NCBI GenBank assembly: GCA_030653985.1
Contig: JAURYJ010000009.1
Location: forward strand, 1 to 37,093
DNA length: 37,093 nt
Origin: Methylobacter sp.
GTDB lineage: Bacteria > Pseudomonadota > Gammaproteobacteria > Methylococcales > Methylomonadaceae
Direction of reading: 5' to 3'
Shown here: one piece after another, positions 28,480-36,560 of the stretch
Layout of the letters: each line of letters begins with the position of its first letter
Position numbering within the stretch: the stretch's first letter is position 1
The notes under the pieces: model-generated
The model's input: only the letters and a program-made list of their open reading frames with translations
Told to the model about the DNA's origin: nothing
The model's database searches: none
Program-made: the position numbers and the translations under genes

Positions 28480-28722
28480 GCATGCGTATTGAGAACGAGC
28501 TCTTGCCAACGCGATAACGTCATAACTGCTGTTACGCAGGCAAACCAAAAATCAATCACTTACAAAGCAAAAAATGACCATAAGTTATTGATAATTCGTA
28601 GTCGGTGCGTAACATCAGGTCATCATAAGAAAATTGAAATCTTTGGCAATGCATGGCATAGCCTTTGCCAAATATCAGACACCAAGCCCAACAAAACTAG
28701 GCGATGCGGCCTACGCTATGTC

Positions 28723-29254
28723 GTATTGCTAGCTTTTATCCTGACCGCTTTGTTCACCTATAAGCAGATCAGCACCCATCCTATGGATGTTTCAGCCGCC
28801 GTCATTTCTCAACAGGACGACACGAAAAGTCAGACTGACGAAAACGATCTATACGGTTTGCCGCCGGTTCCGATACCGGCAAATAATCCCCCAAACCCCG
28901 GCAAAAATTGCCTTGGGCGACAAACTGTTTCACGATAAACGTTTTTCTATCGACGGCACGGTCAGCTGCTCAAATTGCCACGACGATAAGAAAGCATTTA
29001 CCGACGGCCTGCCGGTTTCGCTCGGGCATCACGGATTGACTGGAACCCGCAATACCCCCAACGTACTCAATGCCGCACTCAATCAGTCACAATTCTGGGA
29101 CGGGCGCGAAGCTGATCTGAAAGGCCAAGCCAAGCAGTCGCTGATCAATCCAGTTGAGCACGGCTTAGCCCCAAGCTGGGCACCAATGGCGTTGCCTGTG
29201 CCTAGTGCCATCCCAATGCGGCCAATACCCATCCCGAAACCTATCCGAAAATGA
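28723..29254 (+). pseudogene. Di-haem cytochrome c peroxidase (MauG/CcpA family) fragment, frameshifted
   Basis: The first frame gives a membrane anchor (YVVLLAFILTALFTYKQI) and then NDLYGLPPVPIPANN. The next frame continues with TPAKIALGDKLFHDKRFS, haem motif CSNCH, AFTDGLPVSLGHHGLTGTRN and NAALNQSQFWDGREADLKGQ, up to LINPVEHGL. Reading four instead of five C at 28888-28892 joins both frames perfectly, so one inserted base breaks the gene. After NPVEHGL homology is lost, so the second haem domain is also missing. The start is uncertain: an ATG at 28783 lies after the anchor and no good ATG precedes it. Intact family members are periplasmic di-haem enzymes that reduce peroxide or oxidise partner proteins. 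Confidence 0.75.
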
Positions 29255-29319
29255 CTGCGCTACAGGCCTATGTGACGCATGAAAGACGGGGAGTAAAACT
29301 GGAACCCGGCAAACATTGA
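29170..29319 (+). pseudogene. Cytochrome c fragment with stop in haem motif
   Basis: In a third frame the bases after the peroxidase fragment read GTNGVACA, a TAG (29203-29205), then CHPNAANTHPETYPKM and on to a TGA at 29317-29319. With a sense codon in place of the TAG this is a CxxCH haem site of a c-type cytochrome. It appears to be the remnant of another cytochrome gene, or a diverged end of the same one, joined to the peroxidase piece. Confidence 0.5.
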
Positions 29320-29337
29320 TTTAACCTGAAAAAATCA

Positions 29338-29364
29338 ATTGTCCACGAAAAGCACGAAAAAAAA
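29338..29364. repeat. Single arm of the TCCACGAAAA repeat
   Basis: ATTGTCCACGAAAAGCACGA followed by an A run matches the left arm of the inverted repeat at 24804-24870. No right arm is seen within the following 1.5 kb, so the unit is truncated, perhaps when the IS607 element arrived. Confidence 0.55.
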
Positions 29365-29388
29365 TCCTGTTAGGATTAGTAACAGAAC

Positions 29389-29416
29389 TTGTTAATCTAA
29401 AACTATATACTATAAT
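29389..29416 (+). promoter_or_regulatory. Promoter of IS607 tnpA
   Basis: TTGTTA and TATAAT are 16 bases apart, close to the sigma70 consensus, and 35 bases before the tnpA ATG. An imperfect inverted repeat (GATTAGTAACA/TGTTAATC) overlaps the -35 and could be a binding site for the element's own MerR-like recombinase domain. Confidence 0.55.
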
Positions 29417-29451
29417 CTGTAATTATTAAAAAAAGATTTATAGGCAAAGTT

Positions 29452-30102
29452 ATGGAAAAGCGATTTATTAAAATTGGAAATGCCGCCGAATTGCTGGGTG
29501 TGTCCATAGAAACATTACGCAAGTGGGAGTCTACAGGTGAGTTGGTTCCTGATAGAAAAACTGCGGGAGGTACAAGGTTCTATGACACGGCTAAATTATT
29601 AGGCTTAGGAGATTCAGACTATCCCACAATTTGTTATGCCAGAGTTTCCAGTCATGACCAGAAAGCCGATTTAGTCCGTCAAAAGGAAATGCTTGAAACT
29701 TACTGTGCAGCAAAAGGCTGGAGAACCGAGGTTATAGCCGATCTTGGTAGCGGTATGAACTTCAATAATAAAGGATTAGCAAAATTATTAGAAATAATCT
29801 TACGCAAGCGAACTAAACGTCTTGTGCTGACACATAAAGATAGGCTGTTACGTTTTGGTGCTGAACTTGTTTTTACTTTGTGCGAGATACAAGGCATTGA
29901 AATTGTCATTATCCATAAAGGTGAAAATCCTACCTTCGAGATGGAATTATCACAGGATATTTTAGAAATTATTACGGTTTTTAGCGCCAGGCTATATGGG
30001 AGCCGTTCAAGCAAAAACCGTAAGTTGATCCAGGAACTTCAAGTTCATGCGGACAAAATAGCAGAGGAGTTAGGTGTTTATGATCCGAGCCCACAAGATT
30101 AA
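29452..30102 (+). CDS. tnpA: IS607 family serine recombinase (transposase TnpA)
   Basis: A 216-residue protein with an N-terminal MerR-like helix-turn-helix (residues about 7-27, IGNAAELLGVSIETLRKWE, with the RKTAGGTRFY wing) and a small serine-resolvase catalytic domain starting TICYARVSSHDQKADLVRQ. The catalytic serine is probably S66. Further catalytic-domain features are DLGSGMNFNNKGL and LVLTHKDRLLRFG with the active-site arginine. This is the full family length with no break, so it may be active. It overlaps the tnpB ATG by 23 bases, as is usual in IS607 elements. Confidence 0.92.
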   Translation: MEKRFIKIGNAAELLGVSIETLRKWESTGELVPDRKTAGGTRFYDTAKLLGLGDSDYPTICYARVSSHDQKADLVRQKEMLETYCAAKGWRTEVIADLGSGMNFNNKGLAKLLEIILRKRTKRLVLTHKDRLLRFGAELVFTLCEIQGIEIVIIHKGENPTFEMELSQDILEIITVFSARLYGSRSSKNRKLIQELQVHADKIAEELGVYDPSPQD

Positions 30103-30603
30103 ATTATCAGCCAATAATACTTCGGGCAAGCGTGTGGAGTTGCCAGACATGCTTATAATTGGGCGCTTGCTAATTGGAAAGAACAGTTTGAAGCTGGATT
30201 AAAGCCTAATGAAGCGGTATTGCACAAAAGAATTGCTGATGTTAGGGCGGATGGACTGCACAAACTAACTCATAAATTAGCAACACAGTTTGATGTTATT
30301 GGCATTGAAAATCTCAATGTTAAAGGCATGGTAGCCAACCATTGCTTAGCAAAAGCAGTTTCAGATAGGGGCTTTTTTGATTTTAGAACCAAACTTGAAT
30401 ACAAGTGTAAGATGACTGCTGCTGAAATAGTCGTTGTTGACCGGTTCTTTCCTTCAACTAAAACCTGTTCTGAATGTGGACAGATACACGACATGCCGTT
30501 AAGTCAACGTGTTATGAATTGTGGCTGCGGAAACATTATGGATCGCGATGTAAACGCGGCGATTAATTTAAAGAAAATGGCGCTCTTAACAATATCGGCC
30601 TAA
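30080..30603 (+). pseudogene. tnpB: TnpB (IS607-type RNA-guided nuclease) with internal deletions
   Basis: Starts MIRAHKIKLSANN as a normal TnpB. A small frame-changing deletion near 30120 follows, and then another frame gives YFGQACGVARHAYNWALANW and KEQFEAGLKPNEA. Near 30220 the sequence jumps to LHKRIADVRADGLHKLTHKL, close to the last third of the protein. From there it keeps FDVIGIENLNVKGM (RuvC-II glutamate), a four-cysteine zinc finger (CSEC, CGCG) and DRDVNAAINL (RuvC-III aspartate). Roughly half of a normal TnpB of about 400 residues is missing, including RuvC-I, so it cannot be an active nuclease. Confidence 0.85.
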
Positions 30604-30707
30604 AAGTTTTCCAACCGCCGTGAGCTACACGGTGGCAGCCTGTGGAGGGACAAGCTCTGACGTTAAGCCGTTGGTAACGTGAAACTAGCCTCAATGAAGC
30701 AGGAATT
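30604..30707 (+). ncRNA. Candidate reRNA (omega RNA) scaffold at tnpB 3' end
   Basis: Directly after the tnpB stop lie two stems, CCGCCGTG/CACGGTGG (30615-30635) and ACGTTA/TAACGT (30660-30680), then a GAAGCAGGAAT tail (30696-30706). TnpB guide RNAs come from this position, overlapping the tnpB 3' end and the right end of the element. The guide would be the bases that follow. Call based on position, folding potential and the tail motif. Confidence 0.55.
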
Positions 30708-30821
30708 AAAACACTAGATTTCATTAGAAATTAATAGGTTTTTAATAGCGGTTATAGTGTTTCTGAACACCGCACGTCACTGCCATTCAATGAATGGCAG
30801 AAATAGTTAGCGTTAAATGCC

Positions 30822-30880
30822 GTGGACGCGAATTTATTCGCGCGATAGGCGTTAAAAAGCCCGAATAAATTCGCACCCAC
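30822..30880. repeat. Palindromic intergenic repeat, GCGAATAAATTCGC family, copy 2
   Basis: GTGGACGCGAATTTATTCGC on the left and CCCGAATAAATTCGCACCCAC on the right arm (last 20 bases conserved with the other copies). It lies between the IS607 element and gnd. Compare 3806-3860 and 34802-34860. Confidence 0.85.
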
Positions 30881-30975
30881 ACTAGAGTAAATCCTATCTT
30901 AATGGCAGTGACCTAGCACGCAGGATCGAGAATACTGACATTATCTCCCTATCACTTAATTACAGAAGACAACTT

Positions 30976-32385
30976 ATGAAAGCAAACATCGGCTTAATCG
31001 GCCTCGGGGTCATGGGACAAAATCTGGTTCTTAACATGAACGACCATGGCTTTAGCGTGGCGGTATTTAATCGCACCACCAGTACAGTGGATGAGTTTCT
31101 GGCTGGCCCTGGCAAAAATACGCAAATTATCGGCACACACTCGCTGGAAGCATTGATCGACAACCTGGAATCGCCGCGCATCATTATGTTGATGGTCAAA
31201 GCGGGCGAGGTGGTCGACCAGACTATCGACACCTTAGCGTCGCTATTATCACCAGGCGATATTATTGTCGATGGCGGCAATTCGCTGTTTACCGACACCA
31301 GCCGCAGGACACTTTCCCTGAAAGAAAAAAACATCCTATACATAGGCGCGGGCGTTTCCGGCGGCGAGGAAGGCGCAAGACACGGGCCGTCTATCATGCC
31401 CGGCGGCAACAAGGACGCATGGCCTGTGGTCAAACCCATTTTCCAGTCGATCAGTGCACAGGTTGACGACCAGTCTTGCTGCGAATGGGTGGGCGATAAC
31501 GGCGCCGGACATTACGTCAAGATGGTGCATAACGGTATTGAATACGGCGACATGCAATTGATCGGCGAAGCCTATCACCTGCTGTCCGACGGTTTGGGCT
31601 TAAGCGCTTATGACATGCAGGCGATATTCGCCGAATGGAATCGGGGGCCGTTAAGCTCCTATCTGATTGAAATCACCGCCGCTATTTTGGCCTACAAAGA
31701 TAACGATGGTCAGCCCTTGCTGAAAAAAATTCTCGACACTGCCGGACAAAAAGGCACCGGCAAATGGACCGGTATCAATGCGCTGGAACTGGGCATCCCG
31801 TTAACCTTGATTGGCGAAGCGGTATTTGCCCGCTGCTTGTCCGCGCAAAAAGAGGAACGGGTTAAAGCGGCATCGGTACTGCCTAAACGACCGCTGAAAT
31901 TTATCGGCGACAAGAAAACCATAATTAATGCTATTCGCGATGCGTTGTATGCGGCCAAAATCATTTCTTATGCACAAGGTTTTCGCTTGATGCGCGAAGC
32001 CTCGAAAGAATATGGCATGGCGCTCAATTATGGCGATATTGCGCTGATGTGGCGCGGCGGCTGTATTATTCGCAGCCGGTTTTTAAACGACATCAAACAA
32101 GCCTATGAGGCGAACCCGGATTTGGAAAACCTGCTGCTGGCCGATTTCTTTGTCGCTGCGATGAAACAAGCCGATGAAGGCTGGCGTAGAGCCGTTATTT
32201 TAGGCATAGAACTGAGCATTCCGACCCCGGCATTATCTTCCGCGCTGGCTTATTACGACGGCTATCGCAGTGAAAAATTACCGGCTAATTTGCTACAGGC
32301 CCAACGGGACTATTTCGGTGCGCATACTTATGAGCGGGTCGATCAACCCAGAGGCCAATTCTTCCATACCGACTGGACCGGTTAG
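30976..32385 (+). CDS. gnd: 6-phosphogluconate dehydrogenase (decarboxylating)
   Basis: Third enzyme of the oxidative pentose phosphate pathway: 6-phosphogluconate plus NADP gives ribulose 5-phosphate, CO2 and NADPH. At 469 residues it is the long dimeric form. The Rossmann loop is GLGVMG (9-14) followed by FNRTTSTVDEF. The substrate-binding VSGGEEGARHGPSIMPGG and catalytic HYVKMVHNGIEYGDMQ with its lysine are present. It precedes zwf and pgl on the same strand with a 209-base gap that holds palindromes, so it may be separately transcribed. In a RuMP-cycle methylotroph this set would oxidise formaldehyde-derived hexose phosphate. Confidence 0.98.
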   Translation: MKANIGLIGLGVMGQNLVLNMNDHGFSVAVFNRTTSTVDEFLAGPGKNTQIIGTHSLEALIDNLESPRIIMLMVKAGEVVDQTIDTLASLLSPGDIIVDGGNSLFTDTSRRTLSLKEKNILYIGAGVSGGEEGARHGPSIMPGGNKDAWPVVKPIFQSISAQVDDQSCCEWVGDNGAGHYVKMVHNGIEYGDMQLIGEAYHLLSDGLGLSAYDMQAIFAEWNRGPLSSYLIEITAAILAYKDNDGQPLLKKILDTAGQKGTGKWTGINALELGIPLTLIGEAVFARCLSAQKEERVKAASVLPKRPLKFIGDKKTIINAIRDALYAAKIISYAQGFRLMREASKEYGMALNYGDIALMWRGGCIIRSRFLNDIKQAYEANPDLENLLLADFFVAAMKQADEGWRRAVILGIELSIPTPALSSALAYYDGYRSEKLPANLLQAQRDYFGAHTYERVDQPRGQFFHTDWTG

Positions 32386-32460
32386 GGCGGTAAAATCGCA
32401 CACCGACCCATACGGTTTAAGCAATGAACAGTCAATAACACCTACCTTTGCGTCATGAGC

Positions 32461-32480
32461 GGGCGACCGGCCGGTCGCCC
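32461..32480. terminator. Perfect 20-base GC palindrome after gnd
   Basis: GGGCGACCGG/CCGGTCGCCC is a perfect palindrome 75 bases after the gnd stop. It may act as a transcription end or be part of a dispersed repeat, since no T run follows. Confidence 0.6.
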
Positions 32481-32504
32481 TACACAATTTATCCCGAGTT
32501 CTCT

Positions 32505-32535
32505 CGTTGCCACGCTCCCGCGTGGTAATGCATAC
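32505..32535. repeat. CCACGC/GCGTGG hairpin
   Basis: A 6-bp stem with a 4-base loop (32510-32525) in a context, CGTTGCCACGCTCCCGCGTG, that resembles the second stem at 26032-26056. It is likely part of the same dispersed family. Confidence 0.5.
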
Positions 32536-32594
32536 AAATAAAGTTTTTTCCGGTACGCTAACGCCTTTCCTAAAAAAATCACGAGGCGCTACTA

Positions 32595-34085
32595 ATGCTG
32601 AAAGCCGAACCCTGTACCTACGTTATTTTTGGCGCCACCGGAAACCTGTCCCGAATTAAATTAATGCCCTCGCTGTATCATCTGGATGTCGCCAAGCGCT
32701 TGCCTGAAGGCACCCGTATTTTGGCCATCGGTCGCAGGCCATGGGATCAAGAAAAATGGCTGGCCGAAGTTCGGCAGATGATTGAGGACAAAGTGCCAGA
32801 CGATTTTGATGAAGCGGTTTTTCAACGCTTTAGCGCCCGACTGCATTACCATCAGGGCGATATAAAACAGCCGCAATGTTATAGCGAATTGGCTGAGTTG
32901 CTTAACGGGAACAACCAATTCCCTAAAAACATCGCCTTCTATCTGTCAATAAGCCCATCCGACTTCGGCACGGTCATGGAGCTGTTAAGCAATAACCACT
33001 TATTCGATGAAGAATACGGTTGGCGGCGAGTGATTATCGAAAAACCGTTCGGTTATGATTTGGACAGCGCCCAGGCTTTGCAAAAACGCATCAGCCGCTA
33101 TTTAACGGAAGACCAGATTTACCGTATCGATCATTATCTGGGTAAAGGCATGGTGCAAAATGTGTTGGTGTTTCGCTTTGCCAATGTGATGCTGGAGCCA
33201 TTATGGAATCGCAATTATATCGATCATATCCAAATCACCCACTCAGAAGACATCGGCATAGGCAGCCGCGCCGATTACTATGACAACGCCGGCGCCATGC
33301 GCGACATGCTGCAAAGTCATTTGCTGCAATTGCTGACGCTGGTCGCCATGGAGCCGCCGGTGTCGATGGAAGCCGAATCGCTACGCGACGAAAAAGTCAA
33401 AGTGCTGAAATCCATCCGCCCTATTCCCAGAGAAGCCGTACACGGTCATGCCTTCCGCGCCCAATATGGTAAAGGCAACATCGGCGGCGAACGGGTCAAC
33501 GGCTATCTGCAGGAAGACGGCATACCGGCCAACAGCATCACCGAAACCTATGCCGCGATGAAACTGTATATCGACAACTGGCGCTGGCGCGGCGTACCGT
33601 TTTATCTGCGTACCGGCAAGCGCATGGCCAAGGCGCAATCGACTATCTCGATTTGTTTTCGCCATCCGCCGTTACAGTTTTTTCGCGGCACCGAGGTGCA
33701 GTGCATGAACCCCAACTGGGTACTGCTCGGCATACAGCCGGAAGAATTTATCCGCATTGAAATGACCGTCAAAGAACCCGGCCTGGAGATGCGCACCCGC
33801 TCCAGCAGCCTGGATGCCAGCTTCCGCCAGGAGAATGAAAAATCCATCGATGCCTATGAAGACTTGTTACTGGACGTATTAAAAGGCGACCGCTCGTTAT
33901 TTCTGCGCTTTGATGAAGTAGAATATGCGTGGCGCATTGTCGATCCGATCCTGCAAACCTGGGCGATAGAACGTGACCATATTGTCACCTATGCCGCCGG
34001 TTCCTGGGGGCCGGAAGACAGCCGCCGCTTATTCGACAAAGACAACCAATATTGGCGCAGCTCATTAACCCCGGAGTGTAAATAA
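32595..34085 (+). CDS. zwf: Glucose-6-phosphate 1-dehydrogenase
   Basis: Oxidises glucose 6-phosphate to 6-phosphogluconolactone, making NADPH. The 496-residue protein has the nucleotide-binding loop IFGATGNLSRIKLMPSLY (residues 11-28), where the common GDLxxRKL is GNLSRIKL, and the active-site RIDHYLGK (177-184). The IIEKPFG segment (147-153) and FYLRTGKRM are also present. A GAGGCG stretch lies about ten bases before the ATG. Its stop abuts the pgl ATG, so G6PDH and lactonase are made together. Confidence 0.98.
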   Translation: MLKAEPCTYVIFGATGNLSRIKLMPSLYHLDVAKRLPEGTRILAIGRRPWDQEKWLAEVRQMIEDKVPDDFDEAVFQRFSARLHYHQGDIKQPQCYSELAELLNGNNQFPKNIAFYLSISPSDFGTVMELLSNNHLFDEEYGWRRVIIEKPFGYDLDSAQALQKRISRYLTEDQIYRIDHYLGKGMVQNVLVFRFANVMLEPLWNRNYIDHIQITHSEDIGIGSRADYYDNAGAMRDMLQSHLLQLLTLVAMEPPVSMEAESLRDEKVKVLKSIRPIPREAVHGHAFRAQYGKGNIGGERVNGYLQEDGIPANSITETYAAMKLYIDNWRWRGVPFYLRTGKRMAKAQSTISICFRHPPLQFFRGTEVQCMNPNWVLLGIQPEEFIRIEMTVKEPGLEMRTRSSSLDASFRQENEKSIDAYEDLLLDVLKGDRSLFLRFDEVEYAWRIVDPILQTWAIERDHIVTYAAGSWGPEDSRRLFDKDNQYWRSSLTPECK

Positions 34086-34775
<690 letters not shown>

Positions 34776-34801
34776 ACAACTAAATACAGGGTTGTATATT
34801 T

Positions 34802-34860
34802 GTGGGCGCGAATTTATTCGCGCAGTAGGTTTAAAAGCGCGCGAATAAATTCGCGCCCAC
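34802..34860. repeat. Palindromic intergenic repeat, GCGAATAAATTCGC family, copy 3
   Basis: The most symmetrical copy: GTGGGCGCGAATTTATTCGC on the left and GCGAATAAATTCGCGCCCAC on the right, 20-base arms that are exact reverse complements, with a 19-base centre. It lies 26 bases after pgl. Confidence 0.9.
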
Positions 34861-34872
34861 AATACTAGGCGT

Positions 34873-34895
34873 GACGGAGTTTGCAAACCCCGTTC
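34873..34895. repeat. GACGG-GTTTGCAAAC-CCGTT palindrome
   Basis: Imperfect palindrome related to the one at 5662-5686 (arms ACGGGGTT/AACCCCGT). It lies between copy 3 of the longer repeat and gmk. Confidence 0.6.
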
Positions 34896-34940
34896 GGCTT
34901 GGAATTCGGCTTTTCTCCTTGAACCTTTCACCTTAGTCTT

Positions 34941-35555
34941 ATGAATATCGGCAAACTCTATATTATTTCCGCTCCCTCCGGCGCCGGTAAAACCAGTCTG
35001 GTCAAACAGCTGATTACCGACTTGGACGCGCTGAGCGTTTCAATCTCCCATACCACCCGGCAGATCCGACCCGGCGAAGTCCACGGCCAGGATTATTACT
35101 TTGTCTCTGTCGCCGACTTTCACGCCATGCAGGCACAACAGGCATTCCTTGAACATGCCCAGGTTTTCGACAATTTTTACGGTACGGCTCAGCAGACGGT
35201 AGAAGAGAATTTGCATCGGGGCTTGGATGTGATACTTGAAATCGACTGGCAGGGTGCCGAGCAAATCAAAAAACTGCTGCCCGACAGTCTGTCGATTTTT
35301 ATCCTGCCGCCATCGACGGAAGTGCTGTTGCAGCGGCTTCGAAACCGGGGCCAGGACGATGAGCAAATCATCGCCCGCCGGATGCGCGACGCCGTTACCG
35401 AAATTCGCCATCATGACCAGTTCGATTATCTGGTAGTTAATGATGACTTTGCGCTGGCGCTGACTGAATTAAAAAGCATCATCATCGCCAATCGCTTGAC
35501 CCGGCAACGCCAGCTGCCTAATTTGCAGCCTTTATTGGCTTCGCTGCTTTCGTAG
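34941..35555 (+). CDS. gmk: Guanylate kinase
   Basis: Phosphorylates GMP to GDP with ATP. The 204 residues include the P-loop SAPSGAGKTSL (10-20), the GMP-binding SISHTTRQIRPGEVHGQDYYFV and the LEIDWQGAEQIK segment. In many gammaproteobacteria gmk is next to yicC or rpoZ. Here yicC is 12 kb away and no rpoZ follows within the window. A perfect 13-bp stem follows at 35598-35629. Confidence 0.98.
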   Translation: MNIGKLYIISAPSGAGKTSLVKQLITDLDALSVSISHTTRQIRPGEVHGQDYYFVSVADFHAMQAQQAFLEHAQVFDNFYGTAQQTVEENLHRGLDVILEIDWQGAEQIKKLLPDSLSIFILPPSTEVLLQRLRNRGQDDEQIIARRMRDAVTEIRHHDQFDYLVVNDDFALALTELKSIIIANRLTRQRQLPNLQPLLASLLS

Positions 35556-35887
35556 GAAATGACACAACAGTACCCTGTAGGTCGAAATAAGCCGGTTTGA
35601 GCGAAAGCGAAGCTCATCGCTTTCGCTCAGCACATCCTATGGCTGACGAAATTCTGCTCCCGACCCAAACAGGCCTTTGGTAAAATAACTGACTATTGTT
35701 CAGACAAGCAGTCATATAGGATGTGCCGAATAACATGAGGCGCATCGCTCAGCTAAGATATGCATTTTTTAACGATGAGATTATTGAAAAAGAATAGATT
35801 CTTCTAGCAAAACAAGGGGGGGCAACATACTATGACACATCCCAAATCATTCTGATTCTGGGCATAAATCTAAATTTCAGGAAAAAC
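35556..35887. other. Spacer between gmk and cupin gene
   Basis: About 330 bases with no gene. Contains the 13-bp stem at 35598-35629, a repeat-like stretch near 35713-35750, and an AT-rich final 130 bases that presumably hold the promoter of the cupin gene. Confidence 0.55.
35598..35629. terminator. Hairpin TGAGCGAAAGCGA/TCGCTTTCGCTCA after gmk
   Basis: A perfect 13-bp stem with a 6-base loop (AGCTCA), 43 bases after the gmk stop. No T run follows, so it may be a repeat element that stops or protects the transcript. Bases 35713-35750 (GGATGTGCCGAATAAC and GAGGCGCATCG) look like part of a related dispersed repeat. Confidence 0.6.
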
Positions 35888-36238
35888 ATGAAAAAAATTA
35901 CAGTTGATAGCAACCCAAGCAAAGCACTTTTAAAAAAAATGGGCGTTGCTAACTGGCCAACATGGGAAAAAGAAGTATCTGCATTCCCATGGGAATTCGT
36001 TACGACAGAAACAGCACTTATTTTAGAAGGTGAATGTGTAATGACACCTGCAGATGGAGGCCCTTCAACTACTTTCAAAGCGGGTGACTTAGTGGTATTT
36101 CCATTAGGCTATAAAGGTACTTGGGAAGTGAAAAAAGCACTTAAAAAACGCTTCAAACACAATGGAGGTAACATTGTGAAATGTTTTTTTAACCGCATGA
36201 AAATATGGTCAAGTTGTGCTAAATCAATCATGAAATGA
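35888..36238 (+). CDS. Small cupin-domain protein (DUF861 type)
   Basis: A 116-residue protein. Residues 1-86 form a single cupin: WEFVTTETALILEGECVMTP, the GGPSTTFKAGDLVVFPLG strand pair, and GTWEVKKALKKRFKH. Such proteins usually end a few residues after this KRFKH-like segment, but here 30 lysine- and cysteine-bearing residues follow that resemble nothing, so the stop may have been lost through rearrangement. The classical metal-binding histidines of cupins are not evident. The gene is AT-rich and A-run-rich compared with gmk, and lies next to decayed transposon sequence, suggesting recent arrival. Function unknown. Confidence 0.7.
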   Translation: MKKITVDSNPSKALLKKMGVANWPTWEKEVSAFPWEFVTTETALILEGECVMTPADGGPSTTFKAGDLVVFPLGYKGTWEVKKALKKRFKHNGGNIVKCFFNRMKIWSSCAKSIMK

Positions 36239-36351
36239 AGTTCGCTTCCATTATTCCCACAACAACTGCTTCTGATATTTTGGCAAGTTCGTACCACATA
36301 AATACTTAAATACCATTGCAACATATAGAAAAAAATGGCATTTTTTGGGCT

Positions 36352-36489
36352 GTGAAATTATCAGAATACGCAAAGAAGATTGGGGTAACTTACAAAACCG
36401 CTTAGAACCATTATCAAGCCGGTTTAATCCCTAATGGCAGAAAACTACCTTCTGGCATTAGGCGTATTCTTTTATCAGATTGCACGTAA
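36352..36489 (+). pseudogene. IS607 TnpA N-terminal remnant
   Basis: From a GTG at 36352 the frame reads VKLSEYAKKIGVTYKTA, a TAG, then NHYQAGLIPNGRKLPSGIRR and a stop at 36487-36489. This is the MerR-like DNA-binding start of an IS607 recombinase; the TAG replaces the tryptophan usual in this helix. The catalytic serine domain is absent. Confidence 0.65.
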
Positions 36490-36491
36490 AA

Positions 36492-36510
36492 CCCATTCCT
36501 TCAGGTGGGG
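36492..36510. repeat. Imperfect CCC-CCT/AGG-GGG hairpin
   Basis: CCCATTCCTTCAGGTGGGG lies between the tnpA remnant and the tnpB remnant. Such GC-rich hairpins occur at the ends of IS200/IS605-type elements, so this may mark a junction between two element fragments. Confidence 0.35.
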
Positions 36511-36560
36511 GATGTAAGTGTGCTCTTGATTTTGCAGTGATAATTATTTACTATAAAAAC

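Larger units (their letters stand above)
29380..30720 (+). mobile_element. IS607-family element with decayed tnpB
   Basis: The unit comprises a serine-recombinase tnpA, an overlapping tnpB remnant and a structured 3' tail. IS607 elements lack terminal inverted repeats, so both boundaries are estimates: the left from the end of the truncated repeat and the promoter, the right from the end of the reRNA-like tail. Confidence 0.65.
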
